The position numbers were made by a program, and so were the translations under genes. The notes below the pieces were generated by a model that was not told the DNA's origin, searched no databases, and saw nothing but the letters and a program-made list of their open reading frames with translations. A DNA stretch of 64,000 bases, taken from contig NZ_CP058364.1 of assembly GCF_013391805.1 (NCBI RefSeq), positions 2,919,501 through 2,983,500 of the forward strand, read 5' to 3'. This document shows, piece by piece, positions 44,901 through 55,029 of this stretch (position 1 is the first letter of the stretch; every line of letters starts with the position of its first letter). This stretch comes from Galbibacter sp. BG1. Lineage in GTDB: Bacteria; Bacteroidota; Bacteroidia; Flavobacteriales; Flavobacteriaceae.

Positions 44901-45977
44901 ATGCAAAAGTATATATTAATAGCGTCTTTTCTCCTTTTTACGCAATTTCTTCAATCTCAAACGGTACAAAAAGATTCTGTAGACACTAAATCTGTTGAAG
45001 ACAAGCGGTTCGATCTTACCATAATGCCATTCTTGAGCTATAACCGAAATTTGGAATTTATGTTTGGAGCCATTCCTATGGCGATGTATAGACTACAGAA
45101 GAACGATACTATTTCACCAAAATCCATTTCTGGTCTTTCTGCGGTTTACACTACCAACAGCTCTTATTTTATTTCTGTTTTTAATCGGTTTTTCTTTAAT
45201 GAAGATCGTTGGCGGGCAAAAATGTTTTTTATAACAGGAGATTACAACTCCCAATTTTTTATGCAGGATGAGGAGGTTACTCCTGGTTTTTACGATTACG
45301 GCACCAAAGCCACCGTTTTTAGTATCGGTTTTCAGCGTAGAATTATCGAAGATTTATATGGAGGGTTGACCTATACCTATGCACATTACGATACGGTTTA
45401 TGAAGACGATGTACAACCACCTTCCATTGTGGAGACCAATGCTATTGAATTAAACACGCTTTACGATTCCCGGGATAATGTATACTATCCTAAAAAAGGC
45501 GAAAAGGTTTCGCTTAGATATATTGCCTTTCCTGAATGGTTTGGGAACGAATTTACAGCCAATAAAATCCTTACGGAATATAATAAATATATCGGGATGA
45601 AAAATGGTAGGGATGTGTTAGCGGCGCGATTTTCTGGAAAATTTGGCTTGGGGGACATTGCTTTCCAACAACAGGTTACTATTGGAGGGAAAGATATTCG
45701 TGGATATTCGCAAGGGGAGTTTCGTGGAGACGGACTCATGGCGTTGCAAGGAGAATACCGTTATAACTTTGCCAAAAAAATGGGATTGGTAGGTTTTGCG
45801 GGTCTTGCCACTATTTATGGGTCGGATACGGAAGATTTTAACTGGGGATTGTACCCTGGTGCTGGGGTAGGATATCGATACCAGGCTTTTAAAAAAGTGA
45901 AATTTAATATTGGAATAGATGCCGCCGTTGGAAAAGATGATTGGGGCGTATATTTTAGAATCGGAGAGGCATTTTAA
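44901..45977 (+). CDS. BamA/D15-like outer-membrane barrel protein
   Basis: A 358-residue outer-membrane protein with signal peptide (KYILIASFLLFTQFLQSQ). It consists essentially of the surface-antigen (bacterial surface antigen/Omp85) barrel: alternating strands such as SAVYTTNSSYFISVFNRFFF, LYDSRDNVYYPKKGEKVSLR, and the conserved late segment QQQVTIGGKDIRGYSQGEFR, ending in F as many barrel proteins do. No POTRA repeats are present, so it is a barrel-only relative. Function unknown. Confidence 0.8.
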   Translation: MQKYILIASFLLFTQFLQSQTVQKDSVDTKSVEDKRFDLTIMPFLSYNRNLEFMFGAIPMAMYRLQKNDTISPKSISGLSAVYTTNSSYFISVFNRFFFNEDRWRAKMFFITGDYNSQFFMQDEEVTPGFYDYGTKATVFSIGFQRRIIEDLYGGLTYTYAHYDTVYEDDVQPPSIVETNAIELNTLYDSRDNVYYPKKGEKVSLRYIAFPEWFGNEFTANKILTEYNKYIGMKNGRDVLAARFSGKFGLGDIAFQQQVTIGGKDIRGYSQGEFRGDGLMALQGEYRYNFAKKMGLVGFAGLATIYGSDTEDFNWGLYPGAGVGYRYQAFKKVKFNIGIDAAVGKDDWGVYFRIGEAF

Positions 45978-46084
45978 CTTAAAGTATATAAAGTACTAAG
46001 TACCAAGTAAAAAGTATAAGGTACAAACTATAAAGATCAGTTAAAGGTTTTCAAATGGCATTAGCTCCAATAGTAGCAATCTAC

Positions 46085-47695
46085 TTATAAGGTAATTACT
46101 ACAAATTCTTGTCGTAATGGATCTAATTCAGCAAAAAGAACATTTATAAATTTTGTTCCAAATTCATCATAAATATTGGCAAAATTGTCCGTGCGTTCTT
46201 GTAGGGACTGATTGGGGAATAATTCATTCTGCAAATCGGTCATTCTAGAAACCTGATCTGCCAATTTTTTCTTTTGTGCTTTTAATAGCCGCCTTTCCAA
46301 ATGCTCCAATCCTTTTAACTGTTTTACCTCTTGAGCTTTTACCGCACCCAAAAACGATTTGTCCGTAAGCGTTGCCAAACGATACATTTCTTCAAACTGT
46401 TGTACCAAATGCTCTTTTTGTTGGTCGAAATTAATATCAATATTACTTATTTCCCGAACTTTTCTGTTGATAAAAGAATGCCGTTTTAAAAATAATTGAG
46501 AAAGTGTAATATTTAGTTTTTCGAGTTTTTTGGCTTGTTTTTCGGTAATTACCAAGGCAGAATTCCTCAACAAAAGCATTGGAAAGGGGACATCAGCAGT
46601 TTCAAAAAAGCTTTTTAACTCCAACCAGTATGCCAATTCACCACCTCCCCCAATATAGCAAAGGTTAGGCAATATAACTTCTTGGTAAAGCGGGCGTGTC
46701 ATTACATTTGGGGAAAATCTCTCTGGATGTTGTTGCAAATGTTCTTTTAATTCTTCTTTGCTCCAAGAAATATCGGTTTCAAAAACTTGGTAACTGCCAT
46801 CTACTTCCACGATGCGTTCCCGTAACCCTTCTTTGTAAAATAGGTTGATCTCTCTAGGGTTTACCTGAATTTTATAGGATGCATCAATCTTGTTGAACTT
46901 ATCTATGGTATCGGTAACTGCTTTTTGGGAATCCTGTTGAAACAATTCATTTTCCATATGAGGGATAAATAATTCTTTCAAACGTTTGTCGGCCGCATCA
47001 ATAATTACAAGTCCGTTTTCCCCAAACAATTTATTGGCTAAAAACCGCGTTGCATCTGTTAGATTGTCGTGCTCTAGATAGGCTTGTTTAAACCAATTTT
47101 TAAGGGTTTCGGCATTATTTCCAATGCCCAATTCTTGACTGAACAATTGAAATACTTGTTCTAAACCATCGGTTGGGAGGTTGCCAACAGCACCGCCACT
47201 TTCTTTGGTTTCTGGCCCTTGCCATTGAAATTTTTTACCTCGGAAATTAAAAAAGTTTATTTCTTCGAAATCATGATCTTCGGTGGCCATCCAATAGATG
47301 GGAACAAAATTCTGGTCGGGATACCTCTCTTGAAGCTGTTTGGCCAAATTAATAGTAGAAACAATTTTGTATAGAAAATATAGGGGGCCGGTAAATAGAT
47401 TCAATTGATGCCCGGTAACAATGGTAAAAGTATTCTCTTCTTTTAGATTGTTAATATGTTGTAAAGTAGTTTTTGAGGTTTCTATGGAACTGTACTGTTG
47501 CTCCAGTACTTCTGCCAATACGACCCGATTTTTCTTAGGGAAAGCCTTGCCTTTTTCTTCTATTTGAAGTTTGAAATTTTCTAAATGAGGAAACCGATGG
47601 TAAAAAGGTTTTAAGGAATCTTTTTCTTCCAGGTAATCGCAAATAAGATTCGAAAAATATCCTGTTTCTTTAAATGATATATAATTTGTTGGCAT
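46085..47695 (-). CDS. bshC: Bacillithiol synthase (cysteine-adding enzyme)
   Basis: A 536-residue protein of normal BshC length. Family segments: VVLAEVLEQQYSSIE, TIVTGHQLNLFTGPLYFLYK near residue 93, YWMATEDHDFEEINFF near 135 and LPNLCYIGGGGELAYWLEL near 345, with a C-terminal coiled coil. It adds cysteine to glucosaminyl-malate in the last step of bacillithiol synthesis, a low-molecular-weight thiol used by many Bacteroidota. Confidence 0.9.
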   Translation of the reverse strand: MPTNYISFKETGYFSNLICDYLEEKDSLKPFYHRFPHLENFKLQIEEKGKAFPKKNRVVLAEVLEQQYSSIETSKTTLQHINNLKEENTFTIVTGHQLNLFTGPLYFLYKIVSTINLAKQLQERYPDQNFVPIYWMATEDHDFEEINFFNFRGKKFQWQGPETKESGGAVGNLPTDGLEQVFQLFSQELGIGNNAETLKNWFKQAYLEHDNLTDATRFLANKLFGENGLVIIDAADKRLKELFIPHMENELFQQDSQKAVTDTIDKFNKIDASYKIQVNPREINLFYKEGLRERIVEVDGSYQVFETDISWSKEELKEHLQQHPERFSPNVMTRPLYQEVILPNLCYIGGGGELAYWLELKSFFETADVPFPMLLLRNSALVITEKQAKKLEKLNITLSQLFLKRHSFINRKVREISNIDINFDQQKEHLVQQFEEMYRLATLTDKSFLGAVKAQEVKQLKGLEHLERRLLKAQKKKLADQVSRMTDLQNELFPNQSLQERTDNFANIYDEFGTKFINVLFAELDPLRQEFVVITL

Positions 47696-48049
47696 AGTTC
47701 TTTATTCAATACAATAAATTGCTACCGCTACCTTTTTTCTTTTGCGCTAGGGATTGCAGCGGCATCCTATCTTACATTACGTTTAAGTCGACTGTAAAAA
47801 AATACCTTACGAAAACGGGTTTCAATAGAATTGTAAAAGTAAGGTAAAATAGATACAGCGAAAAGCCCGACCCAAAATTATGTGTATCATAAATTTTGGG
47901 GAGCGCCCCTAAAAAATGTGAAATTATGTTTTTAGACAGTGGTATTTTAAACTTCCAGCAAAATGGCGCTTTTCATTTAAAATTTAACTGAAGTTGTAAA
48001 ATACTTTTATTTAATTAGTAGTTTTGAAATTCTAATTCGAATCCTAATT
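47696..48049. other. Intergenic region between bshC and the peptidase gene
   Basis: About 350 bp between divergent genes with no gene visible. It includes a short GC-richer segment (CTAGGGATTGCAGCGGCATC at about 47748) of the dispersed-repeat type and, near the right end, the -7 candidate described separately. Confidence 0.4.
48019..48026 (+). promoter_or_regulatory. Candidate -7 element TAGTTTTG for the M14 peptidase gene
   Basis: TAnnTTTG match 23 bp before the ATG; a TTG about 22 bp further upstream could serve as -33. Confidence 0.45.
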
Positions 48050-50494
48050 ATGAAGTTACGACTACTACTTTTTTCATTTTTTATTACTGGTTTATTCTAT
48101 GCCCAAACGGTTAAATCCCCTTCTGAATTTTTGGGATACGAACTGGGAAGTTATTTTTCAAGACATCACCAAGTTATCGACTATTATAAGTATTTAGCTA
48201 ATGCTTTGCCAGAAATGATTAAAATAGAATCGTATGGGAAAACCAACGAGGGCAGGGAATTGCTTATTGCTTATGTTTCTAATGCTGAAAACATAAAGGC
48301 TTTGGAAACGATAAAAAAAGAACATCTCGCAGCTATTAATGGTGATACCAATGCCGATAAAGCCGTAGTTTGGTTAAGTTATAATGTACATGGAAATGAA
48401 AGTGTGAGCACGGAAGCTTCCCTGCAAACCATTTACGACTTGGTAACGACCAAGAAAGATTGGCTTAAAAATACCTTGGTAATTATAGATCCTTGTGTAA
48501 ATCCAGATGGAAGGGATCGCTATGTAAATTTTTATAACAGTTTTAAAAACACACCTTATAATGTAGATAAAAACTCCAAGGAACATCATGAGCCATGGTT
48601 GGCCGGAAGACCCAACCATTATATGTTTGATTTAAACAGAGACTGGGCTTGGGGGACACAATTGGAAAGCAGACAGCGCCTAAAGGTTTATAATGAGTGG
48701 TTACCGCATATTCATGTAGACTTCCATGAACAGGGAATGGACGACCCCTATTATTTTCCTCCGGCGGCAGAGCCTATGCATGAATTAATTACCGATTGGC
48801 AAAAGGATTTTCAAAAAGCTATTGGTAAAAACCATGCTACTTATTTTGATAAAGAAGGTTGGTTTTATTTTACCAAAGAACGTTTCGATCTGCTTTACCC
48901 CAGTTATGGCGACACCTATCCAATGTATAGTGGTGCTATTGGCATGACCTACGAGCAAGGGGGAAGTGGACGCGCCGGTCTGGGCGTTAAAACCAGTAAC
49001 GGCGATACACTTACTTTAAAAGATAGAATTGCACACCATTACACCACGGGACTCTCTACCGTAGAAATGGCCTCTAAAAATGCGGAAGAACTAAATAAGC
49101 AGTTTGCTGAATTTTACAGCAATAAAGATTTTACCTATAAAAGTTATGCGCTCGCCGGAGATAATGAAAAGATCAAGGCGCTAACGAAAGTGTTGGATTT
49201 ACACCGTATAAAATATGGTTACACCAAGGCAAATGTAAAAGGAATGCGTTTTGCAGATAAAAAATCTGGAAGCTTGGAAGGCGACGATTATAAATTGGTA
49301 GTAAGCACAAATCAACCAAAATCGACTTTGGTAACGGTTTTGTTTGAACCTGAAACCAAATTGAGCGATTCCCTTACTTATGATATTACTGCTTGGTCTC
49401 TTCCTTATGCTTACGGACTCGATGCGGTAGCATCGACAAGCTTGGTAAATACGACATCGGAATCTATGGAAGGCAGTAATAATACCACTTTTAACAACAA
49501 CGCTTATGCATATGTAACCGATTGGAATGGTATGGACGATGCCCGTTTTCTTGCAGCATTGTTACGAGAAAATGTAAAAGTGCGTTTTACTCATGAGCCT
49601 TTTGAGTTGAACGGAAAGTCGTTTGATAGGGGAAGCCTTATCGTGACCAAAAGTGATAATGCTAATAAAAAAGATTTTTTAAAAATTTTGGAAAAAGCAA
49701 CCAATGAAAATCAACAGGAAATTACTGCTGTGGGGACAGGTTTTGTAGATGCCGGAAAAGATTTCGGTTCCAGTGCTGTGGAAATGATAAAACCTGTAAA
49801 AATAGCTGCACTTTCTGGTGGAAGCGTATCGACCCTTAATTTTGGGGAGGTATGGCACTTTTTTGAGCAACAGTTAAATTACCCTATCACCGTATTGGAT
49901 GATGATTATTTCGACAGAATAGATCTTGGGGATTACGATGTTCTTATTCTTCCTCAGCTATTTAACATCGACGATACCCGTATGGAGTCTATTAAAGAAT
50001 GGGTACGCAATGGAGGAAAATTAATTGCCATTGGGAATGCCGTTGACGTTTTGGATAAAGACAAGGCTTTTGGAATAGAGGCTAAAAAACAAGATGAGAA
50101 AGAAAAAGACAGTATTAAAAACCCTCAAAGTTATGCGTTGAGTTCCCGGGAATATATTAAGAATCTAATCACTGGGGCTATCTATAAAACAAAGGTAGAT
50201 GTTACCAATCCTCTTGCTTATGGATATGGCGACACCTATTTTACCTTAAAATTAAGTGGTGACGGTTACGCTTATTTAGACAGTGAAAATGCTGTTTACA
50301 TAGAAGATGAAAAAGCACCCATAGCGGGTTTTGCAGGTAGTAATGCCCAAAAATTGCAATCGAACAGTTTGGTTTTTGGAACTGAAGATTTTGGAAGGGG
50401 TAAAGTGGTCTATCTAGTGGATAACCCTATTTTTAGAGGTTTTTGGGAAAACGGAAAACTCTTTTTTGTAAATGCACTGTTTATGGTAGAATAG
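48050..50494 (+). CDS. Secreted M14-family zinc carboxypeptidase
   Basis: An 814-residue exported protein (signal peptide LLLFSFFITGLFYAQ). The M14 zinc site is in WLSYNVHGNESVSTEA (H114, E117) with the third ligand in HIHVDFHEQGMDDPYYFPPA near residue 225; DLNRDWAWGTQ supplies the substrate-binding arginine. A catalytic glutamate candidate is in GMTYEQGGSGRAG near 305. The C-terminal 400 residues form a second module typical of long bacterial M14 proteins, including a glutamine-amidotransferase-like segment (YDVLILPQLFNIDDTR). Probably periplasmic or surface peptide degradation. Confidence 0.85.
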   Translation: MKLRLLLFSFFITGLFYAQTVKSPSEFLGYELGSYFSRHHQVIDYYKYLANALPEMIKIESYGKTNEGRELLIAYVSNAENIKALETIKKEHLAAINGDTNADKAVVWLSYNVHGNESVSTEASLQTIYDLVTTKKDWLKNTLVIIDPCVNPDGRDRYVNFYNSFKNTPYNVDKNSKEHHEPWLAGRPNHYMFDLNRDWAWGTQLESRQRLKVYNEWLPHIHVDFHEQGMDDPYYFPPAAEPMHELITDWQKDFQKAIGKNHATYFDKEGWFYFTKERFDLLYPSYGDTYPMYSGAIGMTYEQGGSGRAGLGVKTSNGDTLTLKDRIAHHYTTGLSTVEMASKNAEELNKQFAEFYSNKDFTYKSYALAGDNEKIKALTKVLDLHRIKYGYTKANVKGMRFADKKSGSLEGDDYKLVVSTNQPKSTLVTVLFEPETKLSDSLTYDITAWSLPYAYGLDAVASTSLVNTTSESMEGSNNTTFNNNAYAYVTDWNGMDDARFLAALLRENVKVRFTHEPFELNGKSFDRGSLIVTKSDNANKKDFLKILEKATNENQQEITAVGTGFVDAGKDFGSSAVEMIKPVKIAALSGGSVSTLNFGEVWHFFEQQLNYPITVLDDDYFDRIDLGDYDVLILPQLFNIDDTRMESIKEWVRNGGKLIAIGNAVDVLDKDKAFGIEAKKQDEKEKDSIKNPQSYALSSREYIKNLITGAIYKTKVDVTNPLAYGYGDTYFTLKLSGDGYAYLDSENAVYIEDEKAPIAGFAGSNAQKLQSNSLVFGTEDFGRGKVVYLVDNPIFRGFWENGKLFFVNALFMVE

Positions 50495-50571
50495 AAGATG
50501 AATTCTTTTTACTTTTTAAATTTTTTGGCATTGTTTCTTAATTGACCTAGCCTCATTAAAACAATTAGACC

Positions 50572-51486
50572 ATGAAACCACAGTTTTTCTTATTGTTGAT
50601 AATAAGCTTATTAGCGGTAGAGGTTTGCCATGCACAATTTAAAGTGGAAGAAAAGGAGGGAGGAATCCTTATTTTAGAAGGATCACAAAAAGTCTTTTTT
50701 TACCAACAGCAAACAAAGTCGATAGAAGGGAAGTTTCCACGTGCCAATTATATTCACCCGCTGTATCAATTGGATGGAACTGTATTAACGGAAGACTTCC
50801 CAGAAGATCATCCACATCACCGTGGTGTTTTTTGGTCCTGGCACCAAACAATGGTCGATGGAAAGCAAATGGGCGATGCTTGGTTATGTGAAGACTTTAC
50901 TTGGCAGGTAACCGAAATGACTTCAGAAGAAAATAAGAACGGCTCCCTTACTTTGCATACCCAAGTAGATTGGTTGTCATCCGGTTTTCAAGGGGGGAAC
51001 GCTCCTTTTGTTAAAGAGAAGGCAGCCATTACGGTATATCCAGCAACAGATACCTACCGAATCATAGACTTTGAAATTAATTTGCTCGCTCTGGTAGCGA
51101 ATGTAAAAATTGGAGGTTCGAATGATGTGAAGGGTTACGGCGGATTTTCTACTAGGGTAAATCTTCCGGAAGATATTACTTTTACTTCTGGCCGTAAAAA
51201 AATAAAGCTAAGGAAGGAAGCCATAACGGCTAAAAATTATATGGATATTTCAGGTTCCTTTGGCAATGGTTCAACCTCAGGGATGATAATCGTGAGTAGT
51301 TACCAGAATCCTGAACCTAATAATTATTGGATCCTTCGCGATACCAATAGTATGCAGAATGCAGTGTATCCTGGCAGGAAACCGGTTTTAATTGACACAA
51401 AACGCCCCACTGTTTTAAAATACCGATTGATATTGTATGCTGAGAAACTTTCAAAAGAAGAATTAAAGAATCTAACTGACTTTTAA
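50572..51486 (+). CDS. DUF6807 (PmoA-like) secreted protein
   Basis: A 304-residue exported protein (signal peptide FFLLLIISLLAVEVCHAQ). Family core: RANYIHPLYQLDGTVLTEDF, DHPHHRGVFWSWHQTMVDG near residue 82 and the late GRKPVLIDTKRPTVLKYRL. Such proteins accompany polysaccharide-utilisation genes; activity is unproven. The HPHHRG histidines could bind metal. Confidence 0.75.
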   Translation: MKPQFFLLLIISLLAVEVCHAQFKVEEKEGGILILEGSQKVFFYQQQTKSIEGKFPRANYIHPLYQLDGTVLTEDFPEDHPHHRGVFWSWHQTMVDGKQMGDAWLCEDFTWQVTEMTSEENKNGSLTLHTQVDWLSSGFQGGNAPFVKEKAAITVYPATDTYRIIDFEINLLALVANVKIGGSNDVKGYGGFSTRVNLPEDITFTSGRKKIKLRKEAITAKNYMDISGSFGNGSTSGMIIVSSYQNPEPNNYWILRDTNSMQNAVYPGRKPVLIDTKRPTVLKYRLILYAEKLSKEELKNLTDF

Positions 51487-51761
51487 TAACAACTATTCAG
51501 CTCTATTATTCAAAATCATACCAACCTTCCGAGGTGAGAAGAAAAATAAGGTCAGTTTTATCATTTTCTGTATACTCATTACACACTATTTTTCCCAATT
51601 ACACAATAATTTCCCAGTATCATTTTATAGTTGAAAAACATAATTAATTGATTTTAAGTCAATTGAATATTGTAAGCACATCCTTCTGGCGGTTGGTATG
51701 ATAATAGTACTATACTAAGCAACAAAGAAATTAAAGTTTAACAATCAATAAATTTAATATC

Positions 51762-52058
51762 ATGAAAAAAGTAGTATTAGTAGCAGCAATGGCCTTAGGA
51801 AGTTTAACAGCATTTGCAGCAGCACCAGCAACCACAAACAACGATGCAAAAGTAGTAATTCTTCAGGATGACTATAAAGAGATTGCTGTGGCAGAAGTAC
51901 CAGCAGCCATTACCGAAGCATTGGCGGCCGATTATCCAGGAGCTGAAATTACAAAGGCTTATGTAAACGAGGAGAACAAATATAAAATCGAAGTAGCGAT
52001 TGGAGATCAAACAGGTCAACTTTTTGCTAGTGAAGATGGAGAATGGATGGAGCAATAA
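51762..52058 (+). CDS. Small secreted PepSY-like protein, paralog 1 of 3
   Basis: A 98-residue protein with signal peptide (VVLVAAMALGSLTAFAAAP) and one compact domain (DYKEIAVAEVPAAITEAL, then DYPGAEITKAYVNEENKY) of the PepSY/beta-lactamase-inhibitor-like type. Function unknown. It is followed in tandem by two close paralogs separated by 55 and 25 bp. Confidence 0.75.
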   Translation: MKKVVLVAAMALGSLTAFAAAPATTNNDAKVVILQDDYKEIAVAEVPAAITEALAADYPGAEITKAYVNEENKYKIEVAIGDQTGQLFASEDGEWMEQ

Positions 52059-52113
52059 GAATTTTCACTTCAACAAATAAATTATAATAATTAAAATTTT
52101 AAATAAAATAGTT

Positions 52114-52443
52114 ATGAAAAAGATAGTATTAGTAGCAGCAATGGCCTTAGGAAGTTTAACAGCATTTGCAGCAAGTCCTGCAGCCGTAAACAACGACACG
52201 AATATTGCAACCGTACAAGATGATTATAAAGAAATTACAGTTGCAGAAGTACCAGCAGCCATTACAGAGGCACTAGAAGCAGATTTTCCAGGAGCAGAGC
52301 TTACCAAAGCATATGTAAATGAAGAAGGAACTTACAAAATAGAAGCAAAGACAGCTGATACCACTGGACATCTGTTCGCAAACGAAAACGGTGAGTGGAT
52401 TGAGCAGTATGCACAACCACATTACCATGTAAATAAAGAATAA
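52114..52443 (+). CDS. Small secreted PepSY-like protein, paralog 2 of 3
   Basis: A 109-residue paralog with the same signal peptide and domain; it has an extra histidine-containing tail after GEWIEQ (YAQPHYHVNKE) that the other two lack, possibly metal-binding. Confidence 0.75.
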   Translation: MKKIVLVAAMALGSLTAFAASPAAVNNDTNIATVQDDYKEITVAEVPAAITEALEADFPGAELTKAYVNEEGTYKIEAKTADTTGHLFANENGEWIEQYAQPHYHVNKE

Positions 52444-52468
52444 AGTTTAATTTTAAAATATTGAGATT

Positions 52469-52765
52469 ATGAAAAAGATAGTATTGGTAGCCGCAATGGC
52501 ACTAGGAAGTATGACAGCATTTGCAAATGTACCAGCAACATTAAACAACGATACAAAAATTGCGGTATTGCAAGATGATTATAAGGAAATAGCGGTAGCA
52601 GAAGTACCGGCAGCCATTACAGAAGCATTGGCAGCAGATTATCCAGGAGCAGAGCTTACGAAAGCTTATGTTAATGAAAAAGGAACTTACAAGATTGAAG
52701 TAAAAATGGGTGATCAAGCAGGGCATCTATACGCTAACGAAAGCGGTGAGTGGATCGAACAGTAG
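52469..52765 (+). CDS. Small secreted PepSY-like protein, paralog 3 of 3
   Basis: A 98-residue paralog, closest to the first in its domain. It is followed by two hairpins that could terminate the operon. Confidence 0.75.
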   Translation: MKKIVLVAAMALGSMTAFANVPATLNNDTKIAVLQDDYKEIAVAEVPAAITEALAADYPGAELTKAYVNEKGTYKIEVKMGDQAGHLYANESGEWIEQ

Positions 52766-52783
52766 TAGTCCGTTTTAGGTGAT

Positions 52784-52812
52784 AATACCTTTTACTTTTA
52801 GGTATTATTTTT
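52784..52812 (+). terminator. Terminator after the paralog cluster
   Basis: AATACC ... GGTATT stem with a following T run, 19 bp after the last stop codon. Confidence 0.6.
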
Positions 52813-52857
52813 AACTGAAAAGTTTGAATATAATATTTTAAAAGTAATAGGTAGGAA

Positions 52858-52890
52858 AATGCCTTCTCAAATTGAGAAGGCATTTTTTTT
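52858..52890 (+). terminator. Second terminator, strong hairpin
   Basis: AATGCCTTCTC/GAGAAGGCATT stem with loop AAATT and eight T residues. It ends the paralog operon and could serve as a backup. Confidence 0.8.
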
Positions 52891-53068
52891 GCTGTTTATC
52901 GATGTTTTCTGCTGAAATTTCCAATTTTAATAAGAATTATTAGATTTTATCTAGGTTTGAGTAACTAAAGATAAAAGCTATATTTAGTTCATTTTCATTT
53001 AGTTATGATCGAACGATATAGTGTGTTTGTTTTATATGCGTTGTCGTTAATTAAAAAATCGTAGTTTC

Positions 53069-53557
53069 ATGAAAACCTTAATATTTTTAGTTTCAATTTT
53101 ACTCTTTACCTCATGTGAAGATGAAACCAAACAAACCGATGCAACCGCAAACTTACCCAACAAAATTAATCTACAAGCCGAGTTGAATTTGATTGAGGAA
53201 ACACGAAATGCATTTCAGCTTGCCATAAAAGAAAAAAGATACGGTGACCTAAAGCAATATTCCACAACTGACTTTAAAGGGGTGTCTCCAGGAAGTGAAG
53301 ATTGGTTGGAATACAAGAGAATTCGTGAAAAACCAATGGGAAAGTTCAGTTACGATAGTATATGAATGAGGCCTCAAGAAAACATAATTGCCAGCGACTC
53401 TATTGCGTATGACTTTGGAACAAGCTCTGTTTATTATACCAATGCGGCAGGGGAACCCATAGAATTAGATGATACCTTTCTTGTTATTCTTAAAAAAGAC
53501 AAAGGTGATGGTAAATGGAAAATTTACAGAGAAGTTTCATCTGTTATTGTAGAATAA
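53069..53557 (+). pseudogene. SnoaL/DUF4440-like lipoprotein gene with an in-frame stop
   Basis: One continuous frame of 162 codons interrupted only by TGA at 53363-53365. The first part is a lipoprotein signal (MKTLIFLVSILLFTSCEDE) plus LNLIEETRNAFQLAIKEKRY and a D-F-K-G-V segment; the second (AYDFGTSSVYYTNAAGEPIE, then GKWKIYREVSSVIVE) completes a nuclear-transport-factor-2-like domain. Either a nonsense mutation or, less likely, readthrough. Confidence 0.7.
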
Positions 53558-53674
53558 GTAGAGTAATGATTTAAAAGAAATTAAAATCTTTGATTTTGTC
53601 AAAAAGGGTGTTCTCAGTGTGAAAATTTTCGCCTTTACATACGAAAATTCTGTGCTTAATACGGTAGAATCGAA

Positions 53675-54271
53675 ATGACAAGCAAAAATAATTCCATGAT
53701 GAATAGAAAAAAGTTTATTGAATTCGCTACCCTAAATATTGGGTTTTTATCGGTTGTTCCTATGGCCATAGGTTGTAAGTCTGAAACTAGGGACCAAACG
53801 GGAGGAGAATTAGCCCAAAATGAAACTAAGGAAACCCAAAACCCAAAGATTGTTAAGGACAGCGCTGGGCAGTTATTAAATGTTATGGGTGACCACCAGA
53901 ATATTAAATTAACGGGAGAAGATACTAATGGTCAGTTTACACTTATAGAACAGAATAATAAACCTGGTGTTGGTATTCCACCGCATGTTCACGAAAACGA
54001 AGACGAGGTTTTCCAAGTAATAGAAGGGGAGGTGGAAATGAGTATCGGGGAAAAGGTTACAGTTTTAAAATCTGGCGATTTAATTTTTTGTCCCAAAGGA
54101 ATTCAACATTCTTGGAAAGTAATTGGCAACCAAAATGCGAGGGCCATGTTAAGTATTTTTCCTGCTGGACTAGAAAAAATGTTTGTTGAATTATCTCAGT
54201 TGCCGGTTGGACCTCCAGATTTAGAAATGGTTAAAAAAATATGCTCAAAATACAAATTGAGTTTTGTGTAA
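53675..54271 (+). CDS. Cupin-domain lipoprotein
   Basis: A 198-residue protein. The N-terminus is a Tat/lipoprotein-like signal (NRKKFIEFATLNIGFLSVV, cysteine in IGCKSE), best started at one of the ATGs near 53699. The cupin_2 barrel at about 95-165 has PPHVHENEDEVFQVIEGEVE (metal-binding H, H, E) and FCPKGIQHSWKVIG (second H). No substrate can be inferred. Confidence 0.75.
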   Translation: MTSKNNSMMNRKKFIEFATLNIGFLSVVPMAIGCKSETRDQTGGELAQNETKETQNPKIVKDSAGQLLNVMGDHQNIKLTGEDTNGQFTLIEQNNKPGVGIPPHVHENEDEVFQVIEGEVEMSIGEKVTVLKSGDLIFCPKGIQHSWKVIGNQNARAMLSIFPAGLEKMFVELSQLPVGPPDLEMVKKICSKYKLSFV

Positions 54272-54370
54272 TAGGTCTCTAGCTAAATCAAAAAATTAAA
54301 TACCCGTTTTAGCTGGATATAAGTGATGTGTGTAAGATTTGATCATATGGGGTTGTAAAAACATTTCAAA

Positions 54371-54835
54371 ATGCAAAAATTAATATACTTATCAACTATC
54401 TTCTTGCTATTTGGATGTAAATCTGAAAAGCAATCGGATTCTGAAATTGAAGAACAGATCATTGAAATCACAGATGCTTACCACGAAGTTTGGGAAACTG
54501 TAAATATGGATTCGGTTGCCAAATATCACGCTGATGATATAAGATATTACTGGCACGGATTCAAAGCTGCATCTTCAAACGATGAATTTTTAAAAGTATT
54601 TAAGGAATGGATGTCATCAACAGAGATATGGAAAATGGAAGTAGATAATTATGATGTCCAAGTATTGGCACAGGACATTGTAATAATTGGATATAATACC
54701 AAAAGTACCACCACAATATTGACCAATGGAGAATCGTACGACTATGGAAATGGTGCTTTATCCTATGTTTGGAAAAAGATTAATGGAGATTGGAAAATTA
54801 TTCATATTCACGAATCAGCATTGGATAAAAAATAA
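54371..54835 (+). CDS. SnoaL/DUF4440-like lipoprotein
   Basis: A 154-residue lipoprotein (LIYLSTIFLLFGCKSE) with an NTF2-like domain: AYHEVWETVNMDSVAKYHAD near residue 35, ALSYVWKKINGDWKIIHIHE near the end. It has the same fold as the broken gene at 53069, so the two may be paralogs. Confidence 0.75.
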   Translation: MQKLIYLSTIFLLFGCKSEKQSDSEIEEQIIEITDAYHEVWETVNMDSVAKYHADDIRYYWHGFKAASSNDEFLKVFKEWMSSTEIWKMEVDNYDVQVLAQDIVIIGYNTKSTTTILTNGESYDYGNGALSYVWKKINGDWKIIHIHESALDKK

Positions 54836-55029
54836 AAACAACATAAAACTACCGCGGTTCGCATTTCGGTTTTAGGTACTCGTATTACCTGCTATTAAAT
54901 CCCGAAGCGTATTGACTAGCGGATATATAATTTGGTGTGTTGCCTTTTATCCAAAGGCTTGCTTGAAAAAAAAAGATGTAAACTGTGCTATGAAACAATA
55001 ACCAACCATTGGTGTAAATGTAACTGGGT

